A stretch of DNA of 64,000 nucleotides from CAYXDO01 sp964463485 (lineage in GTDB: Bacteria; Myxococcota; Kuafuiibacteriia; Kuafuiibacteriales; Kuafuiibacteriaceae): NCBI GenBank assembly GCA_964463485.1, contig CAYXDO010000025.1, forward strand, positions 1 to 64,000, in the 5' to 3' direction. Below, piece after piece: positions 33,296 through 42,538 of the stretch. Numbering within the stretch: the stretch's first letter is position 1; every line of letters starts with the position of its first letter. The notes under the pieces are model-generated. The model was not told the origin of the DNA, did not search any database, and worked only from the letters and a program-made list of their open reading frames with translations. The position numbers and the translations under genes are program-made.

Positions 33296-36200
33296 ATGAG
33301 TATGGCCGCTCACGAGTTTCGCCGAGTCGCGATCGTCAATCGGGGAGAGGCGGCGATGCGATTCATCACCGCCGTGCGTGAGTATAACTCGGAGCATCGC
33401 GATCGCATCGAGACGGTCGCGCTGTACACGGAGCCCGACCGCCGGGCCATGTTCACGCGGGAGGCCGACCTCGCCTACTCACTCGGCGACGCGATGTTCG
33501 TGGATGACAGTGGCCATCGGAAGAGCAGCTATGTCGACTTCGCACGGGTCGAACATGCGCTCGTCGAAACCCGAGCGGACGCTGTGTGGCTCGGCTGGGG
33601 CTTCGTGGCCGAGCAACCGGGCTTCGTCCAACTCTGCGAGCTCAGGGACCTCCAAATCGTCGGCCCGAGCAGCGCGATGATCCAGAAGCTCGGAGACAAG
33701 ATCTCCGCGAAACGCATCGCCGAGGCGGTGAGTGTGCCGGTGGTTCCTTGGAGCGGCGGCCCGATCGCCAGCGTCGAGGAGGCCCTCGTTCACGCCGATC
33801 GCCTCGGCTACCCAGCCCTGTTCAAATCAACCGCAGGCGGCGGCGGGCGCGGGATCCGGGTCGTCCGATCCAAACACGACGTGGCGAGCGCTTTCCTCGC
33901 CGCGACCGCCGAGTCGATGCGTTCCTTTGGTGAAGGGGCGGTCTTCTTGGAAAGGCTCGTGTCCGGAGCTCGGCACGTCGAGGTGCAGGTCCTCGGCGAC
34001 GAACACGGAACGACCTGGGCCCTCGCGGCTCGGGACTGTTCGATCCAACGGCGAAACCAGAAAATCCTGGAGGAGACTCCGTCCCCTGTGCTCACCGACG
34101 AACAAGAGTCGGCGCTCCGTGAGTCCGCCTTGGCGATCGCCAGGTCGGTGAGTTACCGGAGCGCCGGGACCGTCGAATTTCTCTATGACGAGGGATCGCG
34201 GCGCTTCTGGTTCATGGAAGTCAACGCGAGGCTTCAGGTCGAGCACCCCATCACTGAGGTCGTTCATGGTCTCGATCTGGTGAAGCTCCAGCTTCACATC
34301 GCGCGCGGCGGCCGCCTCGACCCGCAGCCTCCGCCTCGGCGCGGCCACGCCATCGAGGTTCGGCTGAACGCGGAGGATCCCGAGCGTGAGTTCGCGCCGG
34401 CTCCGGGTGTACTCACTTCTTTGCGATACTCGTCCGGGCCTGGCATCCGCATCGACAGCGGCGTGGAGCAAGGCGACTCGGTGCCTCCCGACTTCGACTC
34501 GATGATCGCCAAGCTGATCGCGTACGGCGCGACGAGAGAGGAGGCAATCTCGAGGTTGAGTCGCGCGCTGCGGTCGTCCGCCATCGAGATCGATGGAGGC
34601 ACCACGAACAAAGGTTTCCTGCTCGGGCTCCTGAGTCGGGAAGAGCTCCGGTCGAGCCGGTATGACGTGAGCTGGATGGATCGACTGGTCGTCGACGGAG
34701 CGCACGTCTCTCGGGCGAACGCGGAGCTCGCCATCGCACGCGCGGCGATCGGCGCCTACGACGTCGACCGAGCGGTCGAACGGGCCCGATTCTTTTCCGC
34801 TGCGGCGCGGGGACGTCCGGAGATCGGAGAGCTCTCCGAATTCGAGATCGAGCTGAGTTACCTCGGGCACGTGTACGAGGTGTCGGTCGGACTCGAGTCT
34901 GCGAACACGTACCGCGTCGACATAGATCGGCAACACCTGGAGCTCCACGTCGAGCGCTTCGCGAACGGCGACGAGCGAGTCGACGCGAACGGGCATGCTT
35001 ACCGGGTTCGGCGGGTCGAGCAAGGCCTCTCGACCCTGGTGGAGGTCGATGGCGTTCCTCACCGCGTATCCAAGGACGCCGGCGGCCTCGTCCGCGCCCC
35101 CTACCCCGCCGTAGTGGTGTCCGTACTGGTGAAGACCGACGACGCTGTTTCCGTCGGCACGCCCATCGCGGTGCTCGAGGCCATGAAGATGGAGATGGTG
35201 CTCAAGTCACCCTTCGCCGGTGTGGTGAGAGACACTCATGTGCTCGACAACGTCCAGGTGCCGACGGGAACACCCATCTGCACGATCGAGCCGCCGGGCG
35301 AGGTTGGGTTCGCCGTCGGCGATCGACTCTCCTTCGAGTCCATCGCCGGAACCCATCGGCCGGTGTGTACGAGCCAAGGGGTGGATCTCGACGAGCTCCG
35401 CTCCCTCATGCTCGGCTTCGACGCGGATCTGCGCCGACTCTCTACGAGCCTACGAGACTCGTCGGTGAAGGAGTGTGAACGGCGCGAGGTCGAAATCCTG
35501 GAGATCTTCGCCGACGTCTCGTCCGTGCTCAGACGTTCGGCCACGCTGATCGAGCCGCGGGGCCACAGCCCGGAAGACTTCTTCTTCGCTTACCTGAGAG
35601 ACCTCAACTGGAAAAAAGATCAGATCCCAGGGAGCTACGTCGAGCATCTGCGGCGAGCCCTCGCCCACTACGGTGTGGCGAGCCTCGAGCGCTCGGAGGA
35701 GCTCGAGAGCGCGCTGTTTCGGCTGTTCGTCGCCCATCAGCGCTTCGAGCTTCAGGAGTCTCCCATCATCCGACTGCTGGAGGCTCGCCTCCAACGGCAG
35801 GGAACGGGGCCGTCGGAGCGCCTCGCGAAGCTCCTCGATCGATTGATTGAGGTAACGAGAGACGCGTCGCCGGGGCTGCACGACCTCGCGCGGGAGCTCA
35901 AGTATCGAGTCTTCGAGAAACCCAGTCAGGACGAAATCGCACGACGAGCGCACGCGGCGGCGCTCCAGGTGCTCGCCGACGGTCAAATGGATCGGGCTCG
36001 CCGAGTTCGTACACTCATCGAGAGCCCCTACCCGCTCAAGGCGCTGTTCTCGGCGCGGTTCAGCGAAGCGGGACCAGAGGAACGCGACCTCATGCTCGAG
36101 TCGCTCACCGGGCGTTATTATCGGATCAGGTCGCTCGAGCATCCGGAGTTGTTCGACCTTCAGGGCGCGCGATGTTTCGCTGCCGAGTACGAAAACGAGG

Positions 36201-38800
36201 GCGCTCGATTTCGTGTGGTGAGCACCCACGTCGAGTACGACGAGCTCGCGTCTTGCGGAAGCCTCGTCTCGGAGATCGCCAGGTCGAGCCCGACCTTCAG
36301 GGAGCTCGTGATCGATCTGTATGCGTGGAGAAGCGGGGAGGCTCTCAACCCGGACACGACGGCTCGGAGTCTGCTCGAGATGCTGAATGGGTCGGCGTTG
36401 TCGCGACCCATTCGACGGGTCGTGGTCGCGGTGTCCTGCCAGCTCGGCGGCCAGAGTCAGCTCGAGCACTTCACGTTCCGGCAGGCGGACGGGCGCTTCT
36501 ACGAAGACCGAACCTTCCGAGGGCTCCATCCCATGCTCAGCCGCAGACTATCGCTCTGGCGGCTCGAACACTTCAACATCGAACGTCTGCCCTCCGCCGA
36601 AGACATCTACCTGTTCAAGATGGTCGGAAAGGTGAACGAGAAAGACGAACGACTGATCGCGCTCGGAGAAGTCAGGGACGTCACGGCGATTCGAAACGAA
36701 AAAGGAGCGGTCATCGCGGTCCCCAGCCTCGAACGAGCGCTCTCGGAGGCCTTCGCGAGCATTCGTCGCGAGCAATCCCACCGCCGACCCTCGCAGCGGC
36801 TTCACTGGAATCGTGTGCACCTCTTCGTGTGGCCGGCGCTCGAGCTGCCGGTCACGCAGATCAACGGGCTCGTCCGAAAGTTGGCGCCTTCGGCTCGTGG
36901 CCTCGGCATCGAGCGCGTGCTCGTGCAGGGACGCTTTGGGAGCGGCGAGCGAGTCCTCGACGTGTCCAACCCTGCCGAGGGTGGCCTCCGGATCCACATG
37001 CGGGACGTACCCACCGAACCGATGCAGCCTCTGAGTCGCTATACCCAGAAGGTCGTCCAAGCTCGCAGCCGCGGGCTCGTGTATCCCTACGAAATCGTCA
37101 AGATGTTGACTCCGGGCCGAGACGACGTTTCGACGAGCTTTCCCCCGGGTGAGTTCGCCGAGTGGGATCTGGATGCCACTGGGAGGCTGTCACCCGTACG
37201 CCGCGATCACGGTCTCAACTCGGCCAACGTCGTCGTCGGCACCATCCTCAACTTCACGCCGACTCACCCCGAGGGCATGAAGCGGGTGATCTTGCTCAGC
37301 GATCCCAGTCGAGGAATGGGTGCGTTGGCCGAGCCCGAGTGCCGGCGAATCAACGCCGCCCTCGATTTGGCCGAGAAGCTCTCGGTGCCCCTCGAGTGGT
37401 TCGCGGTGTCGGCCGGCGCCAAGATCTCGATGGAGAGCGGCGTCGAGAACATGGATTGGATTGGCGCCGTGCTGCGGAGAATCATCGAGCTCACCCAGCG
37501 AGGCGGTGAGATCAACGTCGTCGTTTGCGGAATCAACGTCGGTGCCCAGCCCTACTGGAACGCCGAGGCCACGATGCTGATGCACACCCGTGGGATCTTG
37601 ATCATGACTCAGGGGAGCTCCATGGTACTCACCGGGAAACAGGCCCTCGACTACTCCGGGAGTGTGTCCGCGGAAGACAACGAGGGCGTGGGTGGCTTCG
37701 AGCGGGTCATGGGTCCGAACGGGCAGGCCCAGTATGCCGCCGAGGACGTGGCCGGAGCGTGTAAAATTCTGCTCGACCACTACGCCCACACCTACGTCGC
37801 ACCCGGCGAGCGCTTTCCAAGGAGGGTCGTCACCCAAGACCCTGTCGATCGTGACGTACAGACTCATCCTCACCCGGCGATCGAGGAAGTGTCTTTTTCG
37901 ACGGTCGGCGACGTGTTCAGCGAGCTCACGAACCCAGGGCGTAAGAAGCCGTTCGACATTCGAGCCGTGATGGGAGCGACGATCGATCGAGACCACGCTC
38001 CGCTCGAGCGGTGGGGCGGGATGAGGGACGCCGAGACTGCCGTCGTGTGGGACGCGCACGTGGGCGGGTACGCCGTGTGTTTGCTCGGCATCGAGTCCAG
38101 ACCCATAGCGCGGTTCGGCGCCGTCGCCGCCGACGGCCCTCTGCAGTGGTCGTCGGGCACGCTCTTCCCGATGTCCTCCAAGAAGGTCGCGCGCGCGATC
38201 AACGCGGCGAGCGGCAACCGGCCGGTGGTCGTGTTGGCCAACCTCTCCGGCTTCGACGGGTCACCGGAGTCACTGAGGAATTTCCAGCTCGAACACGGCG
38301 CCGAGATCGGTCGCGCCGTGGTCAACTTCGATGGACCCATCGTCTTCGCGGTGATCTCGCGTTACCACGGCGGCGCGTTCGTGGTGTTCTCGAACCGACT
38401 CAACGATCAGCTGGAGGTCGCGGCGCTCGAGGGGACGTACGCCTCCGTGATCGGAGGAGCGCCCGCGGCGGCAGTGGTATTTGCAGGGGAGCTCACCAAG
38501 AGAACTCAGGCCGACCCGAGGGTTCAGGAGCTCGAGGTCGCCCTCGGCGCGGCGGAGGGTCCGGCGAGAGTGGAGCTTCGGGAGAGGCTGACTCAGGTCT
38601 TGCGCCTCGTGCGAACGGAGAAGCTCCGAGAGGTCGCCGAGGAGTTCGATGGAGTCCACAGCGTGCAGCGGGCCCAGAGAGTCGGAGCCGTCCAGCACAT
38701 CCTTCCGCCGAGCCGACTTCGACCGTATCTCGTCGATGCGATCGAGCGAGGGATGAAAAAGGCTCTTCGCCCCGACGAAAAACACTCTCCGACCCGTTGA
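33296..38800 (+). CDS. Single-chain biotin-dependent acyl-CoA carboxylase (BC-BCCP-CT fusion)
   Basis: An 1834-aa multidomain carboxylase. Biotin carboxylase (1-460) has the ATP-grasp glycine loop STAGGGGRGIRVV and EVNARLQVEHPITE. A biotinyl domain follows, with the modified Lys631 in the EAMKMEM motif. A long central region (about 700-1150) corresponds to the ACC-central part of eukaryotic acetyl-CoA carboxylases. The carboxyltransferase half (about 1230-1800) has NVVVCGINVGAQPYWNAEA and FDGSPESLRNFQ. It makes malonyl-CoA or methylmalonyl-CoA for lipids and polyketides. Bacteria usually split these parts into separate subunits. Confidence 0.9.
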   Translation: MSMAAHEFRRVAIVNRGEAAMRFITAVREYNSEHRDRIETVALYTEPDRRAMFTREADLAYSLGDAMFVDDSGHRKSSYVDFARVEHALVETRADAVWLGWGFVAEQPGFVQLCELRDLQIVGPSSAMIQKLGDKISAKRIAEAVSVPVVPWSGGPIASVEEALVHADRLGYPALFKSTAGGGGRGIRVVRSKHDVASAFLAATAESMRSFGEGAVFLERLVSGARHVEVQVLGDEHGTTWALAARDCSIQRRNQKILEETPSPVLTDEQESALRESALAIARSVSYRSAGTVEFLYDEGSRRFWFMEVNARLQVEHPITEVVHGLDLVKLQLHIARGGRLDPQPPPRRGHAIEVRLNAEDPEREFAPAPGVLTSLRYSSGPGIRIDSGVEQGDSVPPDFDSMIAKLIAYGATREEAISRLSRALRSSAIEIDGGTTNKGFLLGLLSREELRSSRYDVSWMDRLVVDGAHVSRANAELAIARAAIGAYDVDRAVERARFFSAAARGRPEIGELSEFEIELSYLGHVYEVSVGLESANTYRVDIDRQHLELHVERFANGDERVDANGHAYRVRRVEQGLSTLVEVDGVPHRVSKDAGGLVRAPYPAVVVSVLVKTDDAVSVGTPIAVLEAMKMEMVLKSPFAGVVRDTHVLDNVQVPTGTPICTIEPPGEVGFAVGDRLSFESIAGTHRPVCTSQGVDLDELRSLMLGFDADLRRLSTSLRDSSVKECERREVEILEIFADVSSVLRRSATLIEPRGHSPEDFFFAYLRDLNWKKDQIPGSYVEHLRRALAHYGVASLERSEELESALFRLFVAHQRFELQESPIIRLLEARLQRQGTGPSERLAKLLDRLIEVTRDASPGLHDLARELKYRVFEKPSQDEIARRAHAAALQVLADGQMDRARRVRTLIESPYPLKALFSARFSEAGPEERDLMLESLTGRYYRIRSLEHPELFDLQGARCFAAEYENEGARFRVVSTHVEYDELASCGSLVSEIARSSPTFRELVIDLYAWRSGEALNPDTTARSLLEMLNGSALSRPIRRVVVAVSCQLGGQSQLEHFTFRQADGRFYEDRTFRGLHPMLSRRLSLWRLEHFNIERLPSAEDIYLFKMVGKVNEKDERLIALGEVRDVTAIRNEKGAVIAVPSLERALSEAFASIRREQSHRRPSQRLHWNRVHLFVWPALELPVTQINGLVRKLAPSARGLGIERVLVQGRFGSGERVLDVSNPAEGGLRIHMRDVPTEPMQPLSRYTQKVVQARSRGLVYPYEIVKMLTPGRDDVSTSFPPGEFAEWDLDATGRLSPVRRDHGLNSANVVVGTILNFTPTHPEGMKRVILLSDPSRGMGALAEPECRRINAALDLAEKLSVPLEWFAVSAGAKISMESGVENMDWIGAVLRRIIELTQRGGEINVVVCGINVGAQPYWNAEATMLMHTRGILIMTQGSSMVLTGKQALDYSGSVSAEDNEGVGGFERVMGPNGQAQYAAEDVAGACKILLDHYAHTYVAPGERFPRRVVTQDPVDRDVQTHPHPAIEEVSFSTVGDVFSELTNPGRKKPFDIRAVMGATIDRDHAPLERWGGMRDAETAVVWDAHVGGYAVCLLGIESRPIARFGAVAADGPLQWSSGTLFPMSSKKVARAINAASGNRPVVVLANLSGFDGSPESLRNFQLEHGAEIGRAVVNFDGPIVFAVISRYHGGAFVVFSNRLNDQLEVAALEGTYASVIGGAPAAAVVFAGELTKRTQADPRVQELEVALGAAEGPARVELRERLTQVLRLVRTEKLREVAEEFDGVHSVQRAQRVGAVQHILPPSRLRPYLVDAIERGMKKALRPDEKHSPTR

Positions 38801-38813
38801 AAGAGGCACTCTA

Positions 38814-38884
38814 CTCTTCGCCTGGCTCTTCGCCTGGCTCTTCGCCCGGCTCTTCGCCTGGGACCGCAGGCATCTTGCCTGCGG
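38814..38884. repeat. 12-bp tandem repeat followed by a 9-bp-arm hairpin
   Basis: Four head-to-tail copies of CTCTTCGCCTGG (38814-38861, third copy one base different) are followed by a hairpin with arms CCGCAGGCA and TGCCTGCGG and a 3-base loop (38864-38884). It is not followed by a T run, so it does not look like a typical terminator for the carboxylase gene. Confidence 0.88.
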
Positions 38885-38888
38885 CTAC

Positions 38889-38906
38889 CTAGCACTTCGG
38901 TGTCAC
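38889..38906. repeat. Short repeat shared with 54391-54408
   Basis: CTAGCACTTCGGTGTCAC here and CTAACACTACGGTGTCAC at 54391 match at 16 of 18 positions, and both are immediately intergenic. Likely a fragment of a dispersed repeat. Confidence 0.6.
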
Positions 38907-38964
38907 CTAGCAGGCTGCCGAGAAGTCGCCATCTGAGAAATCCTCGAATCAGGTACAATCAGAA

Positions 38965-39002
38965 CCGTTGCCGTTGCCGTTGCCGTCGCCGTCGCCGTCG
39001 CC
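38965..39002. repeat. CCGTTG/CCGTCG hexamer array
   Basis: Six to seven tandem hexamers (three CCGTTG, then CCGTCG) on the left side of the decayed four-helix-bundle gene. A related array of CGACGG/CAACGG lies on its right side at 39266-39285. Confidence 0.88.
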
Positions 39003-39050
39003 GAGTGATATGAACGAGCGGTACCGGACGTCGCACCAAGACTGCACCAC

Positions 39051-39250
39051 GAGGACTTGGACTCTTACAAAACTGCCATGGAGTTTCGAGAGCCTCGCTC
39101 GAAATTCCACTGAACATCGCGGAAGGGTGCCGTCCTGGATGCGTCTCGCATTCTCAATCTCATCGACGAGCCAGTGTCCGTTCGAGGCAAGACGCTGTTG
39201 CACCGGATCGTGTCGAATCGTGTCAATGTGAGTGAAGATGGCAGAATGAA
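39051..39250 (+). pseudogene. Decayed four-helix-bundle (S23-type) gene
   Basis: Three fragments in shifting frames match the intact protein at 21038-21418 in the right order: LDSYKTAMEFRE (for LDVYQAAIEFVA), then EIPLNIAEG (for SIPLNIAEG), then AVLDASRILNLIDE followed by KTLLHRIV (for AATLDVCRRLRLIE and RELLLRIV). The segments between are deleted and the frame changes at least once, so the gene is dead. It is flanked by hexamer repeats. Confidence 0.75.
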
Positions 39251-39419
39251 CGGAATCATGAGTTCGGCGACGGCGACGGCAACGGTTTTTCGGTAGTCAT
39301 GCAATTCGAATAAGTGCGCGAAATGATCGACGCAATCGTGCTAGGTACGAAGTCCGAGCAGATCCGGCTCCGACGTCTGCGGCCCAGTCATGATAGAAGA
39401 TCCGAGCAGGTAATGCATC

Positions 39420-40322
39420 ATGGAGACGGTCATCGAGACACGAGGCCTCTCGGTTCGAGCCCCGCTCAAAACGATCCTCGACTCCGTCGATCTCGACGTG
39501 GCCAAGGGCTCGGTGACGGGACTCCTCGGTGAGAATGGAGCGGGCAAGACCACAACTCTGCGGGTGCTGCTCGGACTCATGGGTCGCAGCAAGGGCACCG
39601 TCCGCGTCCTGGGCATGGATCCGGCTCGAGACGAATACGCGATCAAGCAGCGGGTGGGTTACGTGCCCGACGAACATGGCTACCCCTCTTGGATGAGTAT
39701 TCGCAGGCTCGTGAGCTTCGTCGGCGGGTTCTACGACCGATTCTCGCATGAGTCCGTCTTGAACGATTTGGTGCGCCTTCGCTTGCCGCTCGGACAGTCG
39801 ATCGGCTCACTGTCGAAGGGTGAGGCCGCCAAGGTCGCGATGACTTTGGCGTTGGGGCACTCGCCCGAGCTGCTCCTGCTGGACGAGCCCACTTCCGGTC
39901 TAGATCCGCGCGTCCGGCAGGAGATGCTCCGGCTGCTGGTCGAACGGTCTCAGACCGCGGGCATGACGGTGCTCTTCTCTTCACATATCTTGAGCGACAT
40001 CGCCCAGATCGCGGATCGGGTCGCCATCATGAGTCGCGGCAACGTGGTCTGCTCGAGCTCGATGGAGGATTTCGTCACGAGTTTGGTACGGATGAGCTTC
40101 GTTTGGGAGGGGGATCCGCCCGCTGGAGTAGCGATTCCTGGTTGTCGGCGACTCACGCTGCGTGGTCGCGAGGTGGAGGCGATCGTCCCGGGCCGGCTGG
40201 ACCCTGACGGAATCGCTCGGGCGATCGGAGCAAAGTCGGTTCGGGTCGAGCCCCTCACTCTCGACGAGCTGTTCGTCGAGACCGTCAGCGCAACTCCGCT
40301 CAGTCAACCGTTCTTGAAGTAA
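39420..40322 (+). CDS. ABC transporter ATP-binding protein
   Basis: A 300-aa ABC ATPase. Walker A is GENGAGKTTT, the signature is LSKGE (a variant of LSGGQ), Walker B is LLLLDEPTSGLD, and the switch His is in FSSHIL. The sequence resembles YtrB/CcmA-type exporters that pair with a separate membrane subunit. The C-terminal 80 residues are an extra domain. The 3' end overlaps, on the opposite strand, the end of the membrane protein gene that follows. It could export the product of the nearby peptide cluster, but it has no C39 peptidase domain. Confidence 0.88.
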   Translation: METVIETRGLSVRAPLKTILDSVDLDVAKGSVTGLLGENGAGKTTTLRVLLGLMGRSKGTVRVLGMDPARDEYAIKQRVGYVPDEHGYPSWMSIRRLVSFVGGFYDRFSHESVLNDLVRLRLPLGQSIGSLSKGEAAKVAMTLALGHSPELLLLDEPTSGLDPRVRQEMLRLLVERSQTAGMTVLFSSHILSDIAQIADRVAIMSRGNVVCSSSMEDFVTSLVRMSFVWEGDPPAGVAIPGCRRLTLRGREVEAIVPGRLDPDGIARAIGAKSVRVEPLTLDELFVETVSATPLSQPFLK

Positions 40323-40921
40323 ACGCCGAGCGACGCCAGCGCGAGGGGGACCACCGCCACGAGGCTTGCCCAAACGAGGCGCTCCGACAGCCACCGCTTT
40401 CGCGACCGGTAAGACGAGTTGAAGGTCAGGAGAGTCAGGCAAGCCAGGACTTCAAGCGCAAGCGAGGGTGCGAGACGGAAAACGGACAACGAAGCCAGGG
40501 CGCCGGCCAGCGAGGCGAGGAAACTGAAGAAGTCACCCAAGCTGGCGCCGATGAGCGCTCCGACCAGAAATGCAGCGATCCCGACGTGAGTGTCCACCAA
40601 TCCGATACACGGGGCGGCGAGCACGAGCCCGATCGTCATGGATGCCAGACCGAGGCGCCAGGGTCGGATGGGAAGCTCACTCATGAATCGAGCCCTTCGG
40701 CCCGAAAACTCCCAGTCTTCGTCCGGGCCCCAGTAGACGCCAAACGTGCTGAGTCCAATCCAGAAGCTGCCGGCCACACCTGTGAGGACCTTCAACCCCT
40801 CCCACGACGTGGCGAAGGCGACGACCGAAAGGATGAGCCACCAGGTCGCAGCGCCAAACCGGGCGACGTTCAACGCCGAACCCAAGGATCCTCTGCGCGG
40901 CCGACTCAGAAACTGCGACAT
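40304..40921 (-). CDS. ABC-2-like membrane protein, convergent with the ABC ATPase
   Basis: A 205-aa polytopic protein with about six hydrophobic segments (ATWWLILSVVAFATSW, LASMTIGLVLAAPCIGLV, IAAFLVGALIGASLGDFFSFLAS, then three more). The cytoplasmic MSELPIRPWRLGLASM segment is like those before helix 2 in ABC-2 permeases. It ends inside the ABC ATPase gene on the other strand (19 bases shared), an odd arrangement for partners, which are normally in one operon. The ATG at 40921 is the natural start because the upstream extension is not hydrophobic. Confidence 0.65.
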   Translation of the reverse strand: MSQFLSRPRRGSLGSALNVARFGAATWWLILSVVAFATSWEGLKVLTGVAGSFWIGLSTFGVYWGPDEDWEFSGRRARFMSELPIRPWRLGLASMTIGLVLAAPCIGLVDTHVGIAAFLVGALIGASLGDFFSFLASLAGALASLSVFRLAPSLALEVLACLTLLTFNSSYRSRKRWLSERLVWASLVAVVPLALASLGVYFKNG

Positions 40922-41065
40922 TACGGTCGTCGTGTCACTCGTTGACCATCGAATGCGCCTCGCACAAAAACGCGCGAGCCGTCGGCCTTTGGTTCCAAGA
41001 AGCGGAGAGAAAAGGATACGATCCAGCCGCCCCGCGTCCCAGGCAGGTCGCCGCGCGGCCTCGCT

Positions 41066-42277
41066 TTGGTGTACAGAGTGGCTCGCTCGAACATGCGCGC
41101 CGTCGAAAAGCTCGGAGTGAAGCTCGAGGCCGCTTTCGCCTCGAACCACCTAGACGAAAGCGTCTTCTCTCGGTTGGCAGTCGAGGCTCTGGCGCAGGCG
41201 CGGCCAGAGCTCGATGCCGAGGCCGTGCTCCGATCGGTGCTCGAAGGCGGCGCTTCGCACGAGGTGGGTGCGATTGAAGGACAGCTCTCCATTCCGCTTC
41301 ATCGAGGGCACCGCTTCACCGTGTTCGGTCTCTTCTGGCTCGAGAGCTCACCTCGGATCGTCCAAAACCGTGCGGCCGGAGGTCTCTTACTCCTGCAAGG
41401 CTCTGGTATTCATGCCGACTTCCGGTTCGAGGAGTCTCGCCGGGTGAGCTCCCGACTCTCGTTTGGATCGATCAGGCTGGAGAGCGCCCGCACGCTCGGG
41501 CCGGGCGATGTGATTCCTCTTAGGACTGATCTCGCTCGCGTGACGTTCCACCTGGAGCGCCCGTGCTTCGGCCTCGCGGTCACGCTCGAGCCCGCGTCCG
41601 GCCACGCAGTCGAGCTCTTTCCGCCGACCGTCGCTTACGCGTCACAGCCTACGGACCCTCGCCTCGAGGCGCGGATCGCTGGGCTCCGCGTGCTGCGAGC
41701 CATCGAGCCGGGCCGCGCGTTGGAGGCCTCTCTCAAGATGGTTCGATCCGCAGACCTAGAGACCGTGTGGAGGGTCCTTTCTTCCGCAAAGAGCGAAGAG
41801 CTAGGAGTCGAGGGCATACGGAGACTAAGAGACGCCTTCCGAGATCGGTTTGGTGGCGAGCTCGCCGACACGGTCGATCGGGCCCTGCTCGAAGCCCGAC
41901 GCCGAGCTCGCATCATCCAGCTGCGCGACGGCGAGTCCGACGCCGAGTTGCGGTTCTTCTTGGCGTTGATCCTCAACCTACCGAGCCGCGAACCCATCGA
42001 CTCGTCGATTCGCGAGCGCTTCAAGGACGTCGCGCCCCGCTCGAAGATCGATGGTTGGCTCGAGGCCTTGTCTGGCGTCGAGCGCATCGGCATCGACCTC
42101 AAAGACGCGATGAACCGTGCGCTTCTCGCCTCGCTCCTCGACGGCCGATCGGACGAGCAAGCGCTCGACGATCTCTCCGAGTCCTTCAGTCGATCGTCCG
42201 TCAAACGCGCACAGAAACGGATCCTCGACCACCGGGCACGAATTCGCCGCACCACGCTCGAGCCGCTGTTTCGTTGA
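41066..42277 (+). CDS. Hypothetical protein at the edge of the RiPP locus
   Basis: A 403-aa cytoplasmic protein with no confident family. Residues 75-190 form a beta-rich block (RIVQNRAAGGLLLLQGSGIH, LGPGDVIPLRTDLARVTFHL) that suggests a cupin-like barrel. The rest is helical and charged (RRLRDAFRDRFGGELADTVD, SDAELRFFLALILNLPSR). Similar proteins occur beside peptide-modification genes in other bacteria as far as I can judge, but I cannot name a function. It is co-directional with the radical SAM operon and precedes the first precursor. Starts TTG at 41066, GTG at 41069 and ATG at 41093 are all possible. Confidence 0.65.
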   Translation: MVYRVARSNMRAVEKLGVKLEAAFASNHLDESVFSRLAVEALAQARPELDAEAVLRSVLEGGASHEVGAIEGQLSIPLHRGHRFTVFGLFWLESSPRIVQNRAAGGLLLLQGSGIHADFRFEESRRVSSRLSFGSIRLESARTLGPGDVIPLRTDLARVTFHLERPCFGLAVTLEPASGHAVELFPPTVAYASQPTDPRLEARIAGLRVLRAIEPGRALEASLKMVRSADLETVWRVLSSAKSEELGVEGIRRLRDAFRDRFGGELADTVDRALLEARRRARIIQLRDGESDAELRFFLALILNLPSREPIDSSIRERFKDVAPRSKIDGWLEALSGVERIGIDLKDAMNRALLASLLDGRSDEQALDDLSESFSRSSVKRAQKRILDHRARIRRTTLEPLFR

Positions 42278-42299
42278 CGTCCTGCTGGCTCAAGAAGGC

Positions 42300-42538
42300 T
42301 TAGGGCCCGTCAAGAAATTACCGGATCAACTCGGCCTTCGATGGCTCCGAAGGATCCCTACCGTCGCCTTGGGACAGTAGGATACGGGCCCTTAGTGCAT
42401 CCGTGGAAAGGATAGGAATGCTGCAAGTTATTTCCTTACGGTGCCTTAGGGCCCGTCAACGAATTACCGGATCAACGTGGCCTCCGATGGCTCTGATGGA
42501 TCCCTACCGTCGCCTTGCTTCCTTACGGTGCCTTGGCG
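42300..42538. repeat. Pair of about 74-bp direct repeats with GGGCCC ends and copied precursor 3' end
   Basis: Copy one (42300-42374) and copy two (42446-42520) match at roughly nine of ten positions and both start TTAGGGCCCGTCAA. An inverted version of the start (ACGGGCCCTTA) lies at 42384-42394. The 16-mer TTCCTTACGGTGCCTT, which covers the stop of precursor A at 42521-42536, is repeated at 42431-42447. Related GGGCCCGT sequences lie at 52631-52662. Confidence 0.85.

Noticed and set aside
39420..40921. ABC transporter as the dedicated leader-cleaving exporter of the RiPP locus
   Set aside because: The ATPase has no C39 peptidase domain and the membrane protein is on the other strand, so a LanT role cannot be claimed.
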